Numbered from the stretch's first letter, positions 1 to 9,199 are shown. The stretch: DNA of 64,000 nucleotides from Acidovorax sp. A79 (GCF_041154505.1 NZ_AP028673.1:1-64000), one strand, 5' to 3'. Made by a program: numbers and translations. The notes: generated from the letters alone by a model not told the origin.

Positions 1-1416
1 GAAGTTGGCATTGAAGTCCGCATGGGCCCGCGCCTGGCTGGCATCGGGTTCGACCGTGTCGCAGGGCGCGCGCAAGGGGTGGGTGTCGATGCCTTGCGAC
101 ATCGCCGCGTAGATCGCCGCGCCGCGCGCGCCGGTCTCGTCGTCGGCGCAGCGCTCCACCGGGTGCCCGAGCAGGCCCGCGAGCAGGCGCACCAGGCGCG
201 TGTCGCTGGCGCCGCCACCGAGCACGGTGGAGGCCGACACCGGCAGCCCGCCGGCCGCCAGGCGCGCCGTATGGCGTGCATGCAGCGCCGCGACCGCATC
301 GACCACGGCACGCGCCATGTCGCCGCGTGTGTGGTGGCTCTGAAGGCCGACAAAGCCGGCCGAGACGCCCGCACCGCCGTTCACGAAAGGCAGAAAGCGC
401 AGTCCCCCGGCCCCGAACGGCACCGACATCGCCAGGTCGACCACGGCCCGCGCATCGGGCAGGCCGAGCACCCCGGCCAGCCAGGCGATATTGGCCATCG
501 ACGAGGGGCTGTTCTCCATGTACAGGCGCCGGTCGCCCGGCCCGAAATTCACGACGGCCACCACGTCGGGCTGGGGTTCCACCACCGGGCCGATGACGGC
601 ATTGACGCACCAGGTGCCCAGCACCGAGACGGCGCGGCCGCGCTCCTCGGCACGGATGGCGGTCATCGACGCCAGCAGGTCGATGGCGCCCATGGCCACC
701 GGGATGCCCGCTGGCAGGCCGTGCGCCTCGGCCGCCGAAGTGTGCAGCGTGCCGATCACCTCGCCGCTGTCCACCAGCGGCCCGAAGGCCTTCGGTGAAA
801 GATCGGCGACGCCCGAGGCCGCAAAGGCCAGCGGCGACCATGTGCCGGTGGCCACCGAGAGCAGGCCCGCCGTGCTGGCGTCGCTGGCGTCGGTGGCGAT
901 CTCGCCCGTGAGCAGAAAGCCCACGTAGTCCTTGGCGAACATGAGGCGTTGCAAGGCACCGCTGCGCACAGCGTCGCTGCCCAGCAACTCGGCCGCGATC
1001 ACGGTGGGCTGGCCCGGCCAGGGCTGGCAGCCGACCTCGGCGCGCAGTTGCGGGCCATGGCTGCTTGCCAGGGACTCGGCCCGCGCGCCGGCGCGCTGGT
1101 CGGTCGAGGCCACGGCGCGGCCGCCGGCCAGTTCATTGCGGGCATCCAGCGCATACAGGCCCGCTCCATGCCCCGTGCAGCCGATGGCACGGACATCGGC
1201 CACGCGGTCGCCGAGCTGGTGCGCCACATCGCGCAGCACGGTGGACAGGGCCGAGCGGATCATGGATGCCCCCACTTCGCAGCCACCACCGGGCAGGCGG
1301 TCGTGCTGCAGGGGCATGCGGGACAGGGCGACGGTGCGGCCGCTCGCGGCCTCCAGGGCCAGGGCTTTGAGGCTGCTCGACCCGAGGTCGATGCCAATCA
1401 GTAGTTGGGTCTTCAT
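1..1416 (-). CDS. FGGY-family carbohydrate kinase, 3' end cut by window edge
   Basis: ATP-dependent sugar or polyol kinase of the FGGY family, cytoplasmic, expected to phosphorylate the substrate imported by the divergent ABC transporter. The frame is open from an ATG at 1416 to base 1 (472 codons) with no stop, so the last part of the protein lies outside the window. The N terminus reads MKTQLLIGIDLGSSSLKALA, the family's first phosphate-binding motif. GCTGHGAGLYALD follows near residue 90, and a probable catalytic Asp sits in VAMGAIDLLASM near residue 235. A glycine-rich VLGGGASDTRLV stretch near residue 425 is the typical C-terminal ATP-site motif. The substrate cannot be read from sequence. 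The pairing with an LsrF/DhnA-like aldolase recalls LsrK, but xylulose, erythritol or other polyol kinases fit equally well. Confidence 0.88.
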   Translation of the reverse strand, partial: MKTQLLIGIDLGSSSLKALALEAASGRTVALSRMPLQHDRLPGGGCEVGASMIRSALSTVLRDVAHQLGDRVADVRAIGCTGHGAGLYALDARNELAGGRAVASTDQRAGARAESLASSHGPQLRAEVGCQPWPGQPTVIAAELLGSDAVRSGALQRLMFAKDYVGFLLTGEIATDASDASTAGLLSVATGTWSPLAFAASGVADLSPKAFGPLVDSGEVIGTLHTSAAEAHGLPAGIPVAMGAIDLLASMTAIRAEERGRAVSVLGTWCVNAVIGPVVEPQPDVVAVVNFGPGDRRLYMENSPSSMANIAWLAGVLGLPDARAVVDLAMSVPFGAGGLRFLPFVNGGAGVSAGFVGLQSHHTRGDMARAVVDAVAALHARHTARLAAGGLPVSASTVLGGGASDTRLVRLLAGLLGHPVERCADDETGARGAAIYAAMSQGIDTHPLRAPCDTVEPDASQARAHADFNANF

Positions 1417-1526
1417 GTCATAACAGCTTCCACCGAACCAGCCGGCATATCCAGTAGTGTTTCCCCTAACTACCTGGCGCTTCGATCCAAGATTACATTC
1501 TACCTGTCATAACAACTGTCGTGACA
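1416..1526. promoter_or_regulatory. three TGTCnTnACA boxes in divergent promoter region
   Basis: The region between the FGGY kinase and the binding-protein gene contains the same partly palindromic 10-mer three times: TGTCATAACA at 1416-1425 and 1505-1514, and TGTCGTGACA at 1517-1526. The last two are 12 bp apart start to start and 70-90 bp upstream of the transporter gene. The first abuts the kinase start codon. The arrangement suggests a dimeric regulator (a TGT/ACA dyad as in several GntR-type proteins) that controls both transcripts. No regulator gene is visible beside it. Confidence 0.5.
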
Positions 1527-1597
1527 CCAAGCACCCCATCACAGCCCTGGAGAAAGCAGCAATCACACGCTGCTCCGTTCAACAAGAGGAGACATCA

Positions 1598-2644
1598 ATG
1601 AGGCGTAATTTCCTGAAGTCCGCAGCCGCCGCCGGTATCGGCCTGGCCGGCACCAGCGCGTTCGCGCAGCAACCTGCAGCAGCCCCCGCCGCCGCGGGTG
1701 GCCTGCGCGGCAACCCCAGCGACGTCTACGTGATGAACGTGATGGTCTCGGGCGTGGAGTACTGGTTTCCGGTCTACGAGATGATGAAGCAGCTGGGCCG
1801 CACGCTGGGTGTCCGCACCCGCTACACCGGCACCCCCGAGTACGACGTGAACAAGCAGCTGGCCTCGTTCGAGCAGGAGCTGGCACGCAAGCCCGCCGGC
1901 ATCCTGCTGCACCCCATGAACCCCGACCCGTTCATCGAGCCCATCAACCGCGCAGCAGCCATGGGCATCCCGGTCGTCACCTTCGCGGCCGACTCGCCCA
2001 ACTCCAAGCGCACCTCGTTCATCACCTCGGACAATGACCGCGAAGGCGCGCAGGCCGCCGACGCGATCGCCGCATCGCTAGGCGGCAAGGGCGAGTTCGC
2101 CGTGTTGGAAAACCCCGGCCAGGACAACCACGACCGCCGCATCGCCGCCTTCATCAACCGCATGAAGACCAAGCACCCGGGCATGAAGCTGGTGGGCCGC
2201 GCCGCGAGCAACCAGGACCCGAACAAGGCCTACCAGGCCGTGCAGAGCCTGGCGCAGGCCAACCCCAACCTGGGCGCCCTGTTCATGCCCGAGGCCAACT
2301 CGGCGCTCGGTGCGGCCCAGGCCAAGGTGGAGACCAAGAAGAACATCAAGGTGATGTGCTGCGACGTGAACGCCAAGATCCTGGACATGATCAAGTCCGG
2401 CGACGTGTTCGGCGCCATCAACCCCAACCAGGGCATGCAGGGCTACATGGGCATGATGATGCTGTTCCTGGCCAAAAACCCCGGCCTCATCGACCCGATG
2501 AATGACGCCAAGCGCAACGGCACCAACCCCATGGCCGTGCCCTTCCTGGACAACGGCCTGGCCGTGGTCAGCAAGGCCAACGCCGACGACTTCTACTGGG
2601 ACAAGTACCTCGCGCGCCGCGGCACCAAGGGCATCAGCGAGTGA
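1598..2644 (+). CDS. sugar ABC transporter periplasmic substrate-binding protein
   Basis: Periplasmic binding component of a ribose-type (CUT2) ABC importer, 348 aa. The start is the ATG at 1598, preceded by an AGAGGAG ribosome site; longer in-frame reading upstream lacks one. The N terminus has a twin-arginine-like motif (RRNFLK) followed by an Ala-rich hydrophobic stretch ending AFAQQ, so export may be by Tat. The mature part has the type I periplasmic binding-protein pattern: YWFPVYEMMKQLG near the start, ILLHPMNPDPFIEPI as the first lobe crossover, and GIPVVTFAADSP. It is the first gene of a tight operon; its stop overlaps the ATPase start by 4 bases. The ligand is not predictable, probably a pentose, tetritol or similar small sugar. 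Confidence 0.9.
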   Translation: MRRNFLKSAAAAGIGLAGTSAFAQQPAAAPAAAGGLRGNPSDVYVMNVMVSGVEYWFPVYEMMKQLGRTLGVRTRYTGTPEYDVNKQLASFEQELARKPAGILLHPMNPDPFIEPINRAAAMGIPVVTFAADSPNSKRTSFITSDNDREGAQAADAIAASLGGKGEFAVLENPGQDNHDRRIAAFINRMKTKHPGMKLVGRAASNQDPNKAYQAVQSLAQANPNLGALFMPEANSALGAAQAKVETKKNIKVMCCDVNAKILDMIKSGDVFGAINPNQGMQGYMGMMMLFLAKNPGLIDPMNDAKRNGTNPMAVPFLDNGLAVVSKANADDFYWDKYLARRGTKGISE

Positions 2645-4176
2645 GCACCACCACCATGGGCGCCCCCCTGCTCGCGCTGCGCGGCATCTGCAAGCGCTTC
2701 GGCGCTTCGCATGCGCTCTCGGGCGTGGACTTCTCGCTGCAGGCGGGCGAGATCCACGCCCTGTGCGGCGAGAACGGCGCGGGCAAGTCCACGCTGATGA
2801 ACATCATCGATGGCATCCACCAGCCGGACGCAGGCGAGATCCTGCTGGACGGCCGCGTGGTGGCCATCGATGGTCCGGCCCAGGCCATGCGCCTGGGTAT
2901 CGGCCTGGTGCACCAGGAGATCGCCCTGTGCGCCGACGCCACCGTGGCCGAGAACATCTTCATGCCCGAGATCAATGCCGGCCGGCAGGCATGGATGGAC
3001 TACGCCGATCTCAACGCGCGCGCCGCCAAGGTACTGCAGCGCCTGGGCCAGGACATCGACCCCGCCGCCTGCGTGGGGGACCTGCCCATCTGCAGCCAGC
3101 AGCTGATCGAGATCGCCAAGGCGCTCACGCTTGACTGCAAGGTGCTGATCCTGGACGAACCGACCGCCGCGCTCACCGACAACGAGTCGGCGGCCCTGTT
3201 CCGCGTGCTGCACGACCTCCGGGACCAGGGCATCGGCATCATCTACATCAGCCACCGCATGGCCGAGATCTTTGCGCACTGCACGCGCGTGACGGTGCTG
3301 CGCGATGGCCGCAACGTGCACTCGGGCCCGCTGGCCGAGCTCGATGCCGACGGCCTGGTGAGGCGCATGGTCGGGCGCGACCTGGGCAACTACTACCCGC
3401 CCAAGCAGCAGGATGCGGGCACCACGGCCCCCGTGCTGGAGGTGCAGGACCTGGCCGATGGCGAGCGCGTGCACGGCGTCTCGTTCACCGTGCGGCGTGG
3501 CGAGATCCTGGGCATCGCCGGGCTCATGGGCGCCGGGCGCAGCGAGCTGGCGCAGACCCTGTGCGGCCTGCGCCCCGCCAGCGGCGGCAGCGTGCGCCTC
3601 AACGGCAAGCAGCTTGCCATCCGCAAGTACAGCGACGCGCTGCGCGAAGGCATCGCCTACCTCAGCGAGGACCGCAAGGCCGCAGGCGTGTACCTGGACC
3701 TGCCGATCGCGCAGAACATCGCCTCCATGGCGCTGGCGCGCGTGAGCTCGCGCCTGGGCCTGCTGCAGCGTGCGACCGAGCACCGGCTGGCGCAGGAGCT
3801 GGGCGCACGCCTGAAGCTCAAGTCCGACGGCGTGCAGATCGAGGTGGCGAGCCTGTCGGGCGGCAACCAGCAGAAGGTGGCCATAGCCAAGCTGCTGGCC
3901 ACCAACCCGTCGGTGCTGCTGATGGACGAGCCCACGCGCGGCGTGGACGTGGGCGCCAAGTCGGAGATCCACCACATCCTGCGCGACCTGGCCAGCCAGG
4001 GCGTGGGCGTGGTGGTCATCTCCTCGGAGCTGCCCGAGATCATCGGGCTGTGCGACCGGGCCCTGGTGATCCGCGATGGGCGCGTGGCGGGCGAGCTGCA
4101 AGGCAAGGACATGACGGAAGAGGCCCTGCTGCGGCTGGCCTCAGGACTGGAACGACAGCAAGAGGAAATGGCATGA
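2641..4176 (+). CDS. sugar ABC transporter ATPase (RbsA-like, two nucleotide-binding domains)
   Basis: Energy-coupling subunit of the importer, 511 aa, the usual length for the RbsA/MglA class with two fused ATPase domains. Domain 1 has Walker A GENGAGKST near residue 44 and Walker B LILDEPTAAL near 170. Domain 2 has the degenerate GLMGAGRSE, the signature LSGGNQQK near 410 and Walker B VLLMDEPTRGVD. The start is a GTG at 2641 overlapping the previous stop (GTGA), which indicates translational coupling; an ATG at 2656 is an alternative. The stop overlaps the permease start by 4 bases. Confidence 0.93.
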   Translation: MSTTTMGAPLLALRGICKRFGASHALSGVDFSLQAGEIHALCGENGAGKSTLMNIIDGIHQPDAGEILLDGRVVAIDGPAQAMRLGIGLVHQEIALCADATVAENIFMPEINAGRQAWMDYADLNARAAKVLQRLGQDIDPAACVGDLPICSQQLIEIAKALTLDCKVLILDEPTAALTDNESAALFRVLHDLRDQGIGIIYISHRMAEIFAHCTRVTVLRDGRNVHSGPLAELDADGLVRRMVGRDLGNYYPPKQQDAGTTAPVLEVQDLADGERVHGVSFTVRRGEILGIAGLMGAGRSELAQTLCGLRPASGGSVRLNGKQLAIRKYSDALREGIAYLSEDRKAAGVYLDLPIAQNIASMALARVSSRLGLLQRATEHRLAQELGARLKLKSDGVQIEVASLSGGNQQKVAIAKLLATNPSVLLMDEPTRGVDVGAKSEIHHILRDLASQGVGVVVISSELPEIIGLCDRALVIRDGRVAGELQGKDMTEEALLRLASGLERQQEEMA

Positions 4177-5207
4177 ATCACCCCGCACAATTGGACGCCG
4201 GCTCCGTCGCCGGCCTGCAGCCGCCGCGCGAGGCGCCCGGGGGGCCGGGCAAGCCCGGCGCCCCCAAGCTCACCAGCATGCGCGAGATGGGCCTTCTGGT
4301 CATCATCCTCGCGCTGTGCGTGGGCATGAGCTTCGCGTCGCCCTACTTCCTGACCTGGGACAACATCCGCGCCATGCTGCTGTCCTTCTCCATCGAGGGC
4401 ATCGTGGTCGTGGGCATGACCATCCTGCTCATCGTGGGCGGCATCGACCTGTCGGTGGGCTCGGTGGTGTGCTTCGCGATGGTGGTCACGGGCAAGCTGT
4501 TCCTGATGGGGTTCGATCCCTGGACGGCCGGGCTCATCGCCATCGCCGCCAGCGCGCTCATCGGCGCCATGATCGGCGGCTGCGTGGTGCGCATCGGGCT
4601 CAACCACTTCATCGCCTCGCTGGCCTTCATGGTCATCGTGCGCGGCCTGTGCCTGGCGCTCACCCAGGGCACGCCCCAGTCGCTGTTCTCGCTGCCGGCC
4701 TCTTTCAAGTTCATCGGCCAGGGTACGCTGTTCGGCATCCCGGCGGTGATCCTGATCTTCCTTTTCATCGTGGTGGTCAGCGATTTCGTGCTGCGCCGCG
4801 CGAGCCTGATGCGCCGCGTGTTCTACACCGGCAGCAACGAGAAGGCGGCGCTGTACTCGGGCATCCGCGTGGGCCACGTGAAGTTCTGGGTGACGGTGCT
4901 GTGCGCCGCATCCGCCGGCCTGGCCGGGGTGATCTACACCGCGCGCTTCGGCGCGGCCACGCCCACCTTCGGCGTGGGCATGGAGCTCAACGTGATCGCC
5001 GCGGCCGTGATCGGCGGCGCCAGCCTGAAGGGCGGCTCGGGCACGGTGCTCGGTGCCGTGCTGGGCCTGGCCCTGCTCTCGGTGGTGACCAGCTCGCTGA
5101 TCCTGCTGGACGTATCGCCGTACTGGCAGGACGTGATCAAGGGCCTGATCCTGCTGGCCGCCGTGACCATCGACCACCTCATGAACACCCGAAAGACCCA
5201 ACGATGA
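4173..5207 (+). CDS. sugar ABC transporter permease (RbsC-like)
   Basis: Inner-membrane permease of the ribose-type importer, 344 aa, family BPD_transp_2. An unusually long Pro/Gly-rich cytoplasmic N terminus of about 35 residues precedes the first membrane span (LLVIILALCVGMSFA). About eight to ten hydrophobic segments follow. The family signature GGIDLSVGSVV lies near residue 90 and GGASLKGGSGTVLGAVLG near 280. Only one permease gene is present, so it probably works as a homodimer, unlike the two-permease Lsr system. It overlaps both neighbours by ATGA. Confidence 0.92.
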   Translation: MNHPAQLDAGSVAGLQPPREAPGGPGKPGAPKLTSMREMGLLVIILALCVGMSFASPYFLTWDNIRAMLLSFSIEGIVVVGMTILLIVGGIDLSVGSVVCFAMVVTGKLFLMGFDPWTAGLIAIAASALIGAMIGGCVVRIGLNHFIASLAFMVIVRGLCLALTQGTPQSLFSLPASFKFIGQGTLFGIPAVILIFLFIVVVSDFVLRRASLMRRVFYTGSNEKAALYSGIRVGHVKFWVTVLCAASAGLAGVIYTARFGAATPTFGVGMELNVIAAAVIGGASLKGGSGTVLGAVLGLALLSVVTSSLILLDVSPYWQDVIKGLILLAAVTIDHLMNTRKTQR

Positions 5208-6211
5208 ATGCCGTGATGATGAACGCAGCGATGAAGACCACCACCCTGGGCCCGTCGGGCATCCAGTGCTCGGCCATCGGCCTCGGTACCTGGGCCATGG
5301 GCGGATGGATGTGGGGCGGCCAGGACAGTGCCGCCGCCACCGACGCCATAGCCGCCTCGCTCGACGCCGGGGTGACGCTGATCGACACCGCGCCGGCCTA
5401 TGGCCTGGGCGCCTCCGAAAACATCGTTGGCGCCGCCCTCAAGGGCCGCCGCCATGAGGCGGTGATCGCCACCAAGTGCGGCCTGGTGTGGCACACGCAA
5501 AAGGGCACGCACTTCTTCGACGAAGACGGCCACCCCGTGTACCGCCACCTGGGCCGCGAATCGATCTTCCACGAGGCCGAGGAGAGCTTGAAACGCCTGC
5601 AGACCGACTACATCGACCTGTACATCACCCACTGGCAGGACGCCACCACGCCGGTCGAGGAGACCATGGACGCCCTGCTCACGCTCAAGCAGCAGGGCAA
5701 GATCCGCGCCATCGGTGTGAGCAACGCGAGCCCCGAGACGCTGGCCGAGTACCTGCAGTACGGTCCCGTGGACGCGGCGCAGGAGCGCTACAGCCTGATC
5801 GACCGCGAGATCGAGCAGACGCTGCTGCCCCTGTGCAGCCGCCATAACGTGGCCATGCTGGGCTACTCCTCGCTGGCGCTGGGCCTGCTCGCCGGCCCCA
5901 TCGACCCGGCGCGCGAATTCACGGGCGACGACCAGCGCGCGAGCAACCCGCGTTTCAGCGCGGCCAACCGCGCCAGGCTCAAGGCCTTCTTCGACGAACT
6001 CGAACCAGTGCGCCGGCCACTGGGCTGCTCCTTCGGTCAGCTGATGATCGCCTGGACGCTGGCCAGCGGCAATGTATCGGTGGCGCTGTGCGGTGCACGC
6101 ACGCGGGCACAGGCCACCGAGAACGCCACCGCCGGCGCGCTGGACCTGCCCGAGGAGGCCGTGTTGCGCATCGACACGGCCGCCGCCCGGCACCTGAAGG
6201 CGCTGGCCTGA
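5204..6211 (+). CDS. aldo/keto reductase
   Basis: NAD(P)H-dependent aldo/keto reductase of 335 aa, probably acting on an aldose or its open-chain product in the sugar module. The catalytic tetrad is visible: Asp61 and Tyr66 in DTAPAYG, Lys91 in ATKCG, His143 in YITHWQD. GVSNASPETL and the C-terminal cofactor-loop pattern LCGARTRAQATENA match the family. The start at 5204 overlaps the permease stop (ATGA); the internal Met at residue 10 (MKTTTLG), which aligns better with typical family starts, is an alternative. Substrate direction (oxidation or reduction) is not known. The tight coupling to the transporter makes it part of the same pathway. Confidence 0.9.
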   Translation: MNAVMMNAAMKTTTLGPSGIQCSAIGLGTWAMGGWMWGGQDSAAATDAIAASLDAGVTLIDTAPAYGLGASENIVGAALKGRRHEAVIATKCGLVWHTQKGTHFFDEDGHPVYRHLGRESIFHEAEESLKRLQTDYIDLYITHWQDATTPVEETMDALLTLKQQGKIRAIGVSNASPETLAEYLQYGPVDAAQERYSLIDREIEQTLLPLCSRHNVAMLGYSSLALGLLAGPIDPAREFTGDDQRASNPRFSAANRARLKAFFDELEPVRRPLGCSFGQLMIAWTLASGNVSVALCGARTRAQATENATAGALDLPEEAVLRIDTAAARHLKALA

Positions 6212-6261
6212 CGAACCTCTTCCCCCTTTTTCTTACTCCCACCAACCAAGGACCTCTTCGT

Positions 6262-7104
6262 ATGTCGAAGGACAAGACCGCACGCCTGAACCGCCTGCTG
6301 ACCCACGGGCGCTGCCTGGACATCGCCCTGGACCACGGCGTGTGCAACGAACCCTCGTTCCTCAACGGGCTGGAGGACATGCCCGGCGTGATGGACAAGC
6401 TCGTGGCCGCCGCGCCCGACGCCATCCAGCTCAACTACGGCCAGGCCGACCTGCTGCAGGACCGCCCGGGCCGCAGCAAGCCGGCGCTGGTGATGCGCAT
6501 CGACATGGGCAACCCCTACAACGCCACCGCCCACCGCGTGATGTGGGCCGTGCTGCAGAACGAGCACGACCCGGTGCTGCCGGCCGTGCAGCGCGATGCC
6601 GCCTGCGTGGTGGTCAACCTGTTCATGCTGCCCAATGAACCCGACCTGTTTCGCCAGTGCGTGCAGAACATCGCGCGCGTGCGCGCCGACTGCGACCGCT
6701 ACGGCATGCCGCTGATGATCGAGCCGCTGGTGATGCGCCCGCACAGCGAGCAAGGCGGCTACATGGTCGATGGCGACGCCGAGAAGATCGTGACCCTGGT
6801 GCGCCTGGCGCGCGAGATGGGCGCCGACATCGTGAAGGCCGACCCCACCACCGACCCCGCCGAATTCCACCGCGTGGTGCAGGCAGCGCGCTGCCCGGTG
6901 CTGGTGCGCGGCGGCGGCCGCGAAGACCTGCAGCAGGTGTTCGCGCGCTCGCGCGTGCTGCTGGACCAGGGGGCCGTGGGCATGGTCTACGGGCGCAACG
7001 TGTACCAGCACGCCAACCCGTCGGCGGTGGTCAGCGCACTGATGGCGATGATCCACCGCGGCGCGAGCGCATCCGAGGCCTGGGAGCTCTACACAGCGGC
7101 GTGA
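6262..7104 (+). CDS. class I aldolase, DhnA/LsrF-like
   Basis: TIM-barrel aldolase of the DeoC/FbaB/LsrF superfamily, 280 aa. It begins CLDIALDHGVCNEPSF, the family's conserved first strand with the ALDHG motif. The presumed Schiff-base lysine is Lys192 in DIVKADPTTD, and a phosphate-site pattern VLVRGGGRED follows. The start is the ATG at 6262, 50 bases after the reductase stop and preceded only by a weak AAGGA-type site. It probably cleaves the phosphorylated, reduced or oxidised sugar produced by the kinase and reductase. Fructose-bisphosphate aldolase, LsrF-type thiolase and sulfosugar aldolases share this fold, so exact chemistry is open. A hairpin terminator follows. Confidence 0.87.
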   Translation: MSKDKTARLNRLLTHGRCLDIALDHGVCNEPSFLNGLEDMPGVMDKLVAAAPDAIQLNYGQADLLQDRPGRSKPALVMRIDMGNPYNATAHRVMWAVLQNEHDPVLPAVQRDAACVVVNLFMLPNEPDLFRQCVQNIARVRADCDRYGMPLMIEPLVMRPHSEQGGYMVDGDAEKIVTLVRLAREMGADIVKADPTTDPAEFHRVVQAARCPVLVRGGGREDLQQVFARSRVLLDQGAVGMVYGRNVYQHANPSAVVSALMAMIHRGASASEAWELYTAA

Positions 7105-7124
7105 GATGAATCCCTGAAACCGGA

Positions 7125-7161
7125 GGGCCTGTGGTCGCCAGACGCCCACGGGCCCTTTTTT
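7125..7161 (+). terminator. Rho-independent terminator of the sugar operon
   Basis: GGGCCTGTGG pairs with CCCACGGGCCC (one G-T wobble) around a 9-10 base loop and is followed by six T. It lies 21 bases past the aldolase stop and ends the ABC-transporter operon. Confidence 0.85.
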
Positions 7162-7385
7162 GTTGCCCCGGCGCAGGACGCGGAGTGTGCCGCCATGCGC
7201 CCGTCAACTGTTGCCAAAACTGGAACAGTTAGTTCGCGACCAGATGGTTTTTCTTTGGATACCCCAGGCGTACAGTTCATCCCATCGATGAGCCGAACCC
7301 GCAAGGCGACTCACCGAACCCGGTTCAGAAATGGTTTTTGTCCCGGTTTTTCTGAGACGCTTTTTTCTTCCTGAAGGATTTCATC

Positions 7386-7679
7386 ATGAACAAGACCGCC
7401 CGCTTCCTCTCCATCGCCGCCGTGGCTGCTTTCGCTTCTTTCGGTGCCCAGGCCGACGAGGCCGATGCCTCGCAGTTCGCCACCAAGTTCGAGACGAACC
7501 GCACCCGCGCCGAAGTGGCCGCCGAAGCCGCCACCGTGGCCCAGACCCGCTCCATCGAGCCCGCAGGTTCGCGTGTGGTGACGTATCAATCCACCGCCGA
7601 CCGCGCCGCCGTGCGTGCCCAGGCTGCTGAAGCCGTGCGCACCGGCCAGATCCCCGCTGGTGAAATCGGCGCGATGTAA
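7386..7679 (+). CDS. DUF4148 family secreted protein
   Basis: Small exported protein of 97 aa with a clear Sec signal peptide (MNKTARFLSIAAVAAFASFGAQA, cleavage after about residue 23). The mature part is Ala-rich and helical, with TRAEVAAEAATVAQ and the C-terminal GQIPAGEIGAM, as in DUF4148 proteins of Burkholderiales. Function is unknown; members are often abundant periplasmic proteins. It stands alone between two terminators. The 224 bases upstream hold no other gene and presumably its promoter. The start is supported by GAAGGA seven bases upstream. Confidence 0.85.
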   Translation: MNKTARFLSIAAVAAFASFGAQADEADASQFATKFETNRTRAEVAAEAATVAQTRSIEPAGSRVVTYQSTADRAAVRAQAAEAVRTGQIPAGEIGAM

Positions 7680-7722
7680 AAGGCCACCGCCATGCGGTGC
7701 AGGCGCACCGCAGCCGCCACGC

Positions 7723-7759
7723 AAAAGGCCGGAGCCCCGTGAAGGGCTCCGGCCTTTTT
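7723..7759. terminator. bidirectional terminator between DUF4148 gene and scoB
   Basis: A perfect stem GGCCGGAGCCC / GGGCTCCGGCC with a short CGTGAA-type loop is flanked by AAAA on the left and TTTTT on the right. It can end transcription of the convergent genes in both directions. Confidence 0.9.
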
Positions 7760-7818
7760 GTCTTGCATGCCTGAAGGGTCAACCCGCCGCCGCATGCGGC
7801 GGCGCATGAAGCAACGCC

Positions 7819-8457
7819 TTACGGCAGCAGCGTCACGCCCGTCTTGCCCTGCAGGGCTTCGAAGGTGACGCCGGGTGCCAGTTCAACGACTTTGAGGCCT
7901 TCGGGGGTCACGTCCAGTACGGCCAGGTCGGTGATGATGCGGTCCACCACCCCCACGCCCGTGAGCGGCAGCGTGCACTGGGGCAGGATCTTCAGGTCTT
8001 CCGTACCGTCCTTCTTCTTCGCCACATGCTCCATGAGCACGATCACGCGCTTGACGCCGGCCACCAGGTCCATCGCGCCGCCCATGCCCTTGACCATCTT
8101 GCCAGGGATCATCCAGTTGGCCAGGTCGCCCTTCTCGCTGACCTGCATGGCACCCAGGATCGACAGGTTGATCTTGCCGCCGCGGATCATGGCGAACGAC
8201 TGGTCGCTGCCAAAGATCGACGAGCCCTTGATCGTGGTGACGGTCTGCTTGCCGGCATTGATGAGGTCGGGGTCCACCTTGTCGTCGGTAGGGAAAGGGC
8301 CGATGCCCAGCATGCCGTTCTCGGACTGCAGCCACACTTCCTTGTCGCCCGTGAAATTGGCCACCAGCGTGGGAATGCCGATCCCCAGGTTCACATAGAA
8401 GCCGTCTTCGAGTTCTTGCGCCGCGCGTGCGGCCATCTGGTCTTGGGTCCACGGCAT
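7819..8457 (-). CDS. scoB: succinyl-CoA:3-ketoacid CoA-transferase subunit B
   Basis: Catalytic beta subunit, 212 aa, of the enzyme that moves CoA from succinyl-CoA to acetoacetate for ketone-body or polyhydroxybutyrate carbon use. The active-site glutamate is Glu46 in the motif [12 protein letters not shown]. The glycine-rich [13 protein letters not shown] oxyanion region precedes it. [19 protein letters not shown] is the typical late family block. It is downstream of scoA with a 2-base gap, so the two are cotranscribed. Close homologues PcaJ and AtoA share these motifs, but the alpha partner looks like ScoA rather than PcaI. Confidence 0.93.
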   Translation of the reverse strand: MPWTQDQMAARAAQELEDGFYVNLGIGIPTLVANFTGDKEVWLQSENGMLGIGPFPTDDKVDPDLINAGKQTVTTIKGSSIFGSDQSFAMIRGGKINLSILGAMQVSEKGDLANWMIPGKMVKGMGGAMDLVAGVKRVIVLMEHVAKKKDGTEDLKILPQCTLPLTGVGVVDRIITDLAVLDVTPEGLKVVELAPGVTFEALQGKTGVTLLP

Positions 8458-8459
8458 GG

Positions 8460-9170
8460 TCAGGCTCCTGCTTTCTCGGTGATGGTGCGTTTTTCGATGC
8501 GCTTTTCAGGGTTGGCGTTGAGCACGATCCGGTGCACGTAGATGCCGGGCAGATGGACGTCATCGGGCGCGAGCTCGCCCGTTTCCACGATGCGCTCCAC
8601 CTCCACGATGCAGACCTTGCCGGCCGTGGCCGCGGCGGGATTGAAGTTGCGCGCGGTGAGGTTGAAGCGCAGGTTGCCGGACTTGTCCGCCACATCCGCC
8701 TTGATGAGCGACACCTCGGGTACCAGGGACCGCTCCATCACATAGGTTTCGCCGTCGAACTCGCGCAGCTCCTTGCCGTCCGCAACGATGGTCCCCACGC
8801 CGGTCTTGGTGAAGAAGGCCGGAATGCCCGCACCGCCGGCGCGCAGCTTCTCGGCCAGCGTGCCCTGGGGCGTGAACTCCAGTTCCAGTTCGCCCGCGAG
8901 GTACTGGCGTTCGAACTCCTTGTTCTCGCCCACGTACGAAGAGATCATTTTCTTGATCTGGCGGGTCTCGAGCAGCTTGCCCAGGCCAAAGCCGTCGACG
9001 CCCGCATTGTTGGAGATCACGGTGAGATTCTTGGCACCCGAATCGCGCAGCGCATCGATCAGCGCCTCCGGAATGCCACACAACCCGAAACCGCCCACAG
9101 CCATGAGCTGGCCGTCTGCAACCACACCCCGGAGGGCCTCGGCCGCGGAGGGGAATATCTTGTTCACCAC
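8460..9170 (-). CDS. scoA: succinyl-CoA:3-ketoacid CoA-transferase subunit A
   Basis: CoA-binding alpha subunit, 236 aa. [19 protein letters not shown] is the N-terminal family motif, followed by [20 protein letters not shown] and [21 protein letters not shown]. The longer [14 protein letters not shown] form is characteristic of ScoA. It is the first gene of the scoAB pair and is divergent from a PAS-LuxR regulator, the likely local controller, across a 74-base gap that contains a perfect dyad. Confidence 0.93.
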   Translation of the reverse strand: MVNKIFPSAAEALRGVVADGQLMAVGGFGLCGIPEALIDALRDSGAKNLTVISNNAGVDGFGLGKLLETRQIKKMISSYVGENKEFERQYLAGELELEFTPQGTLAEKLRAGGAGIPAFFTKTGVGTIVADGKELREFDGETYVMERSLVPEVSLIKADVADKSGNLRFNLTARNFNPAAATAGKVCIVEVERIVETGELAPDDVHLPGIYVHRIVLNANPEKRIEKRTITEKAGA

Positions 9171-9199
9171 GATCTCCTTGTGAATTTTGGATGCGCTAC

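Noticed and set aside
22..1423. Several plus-strand ORFs of 100-258 codons
   Set aside because: They are Arg/His/Ala-rich shadows of the FGGY kinase on the opposite strand, with no ribosome site or family motif.
1..7104. A true autoinducer-2 Lsr system
   Set aside because: Only one permease, no LsrR or LsrG, and an added aldo/keto reductase; the similarity is limited to superfamily membership.
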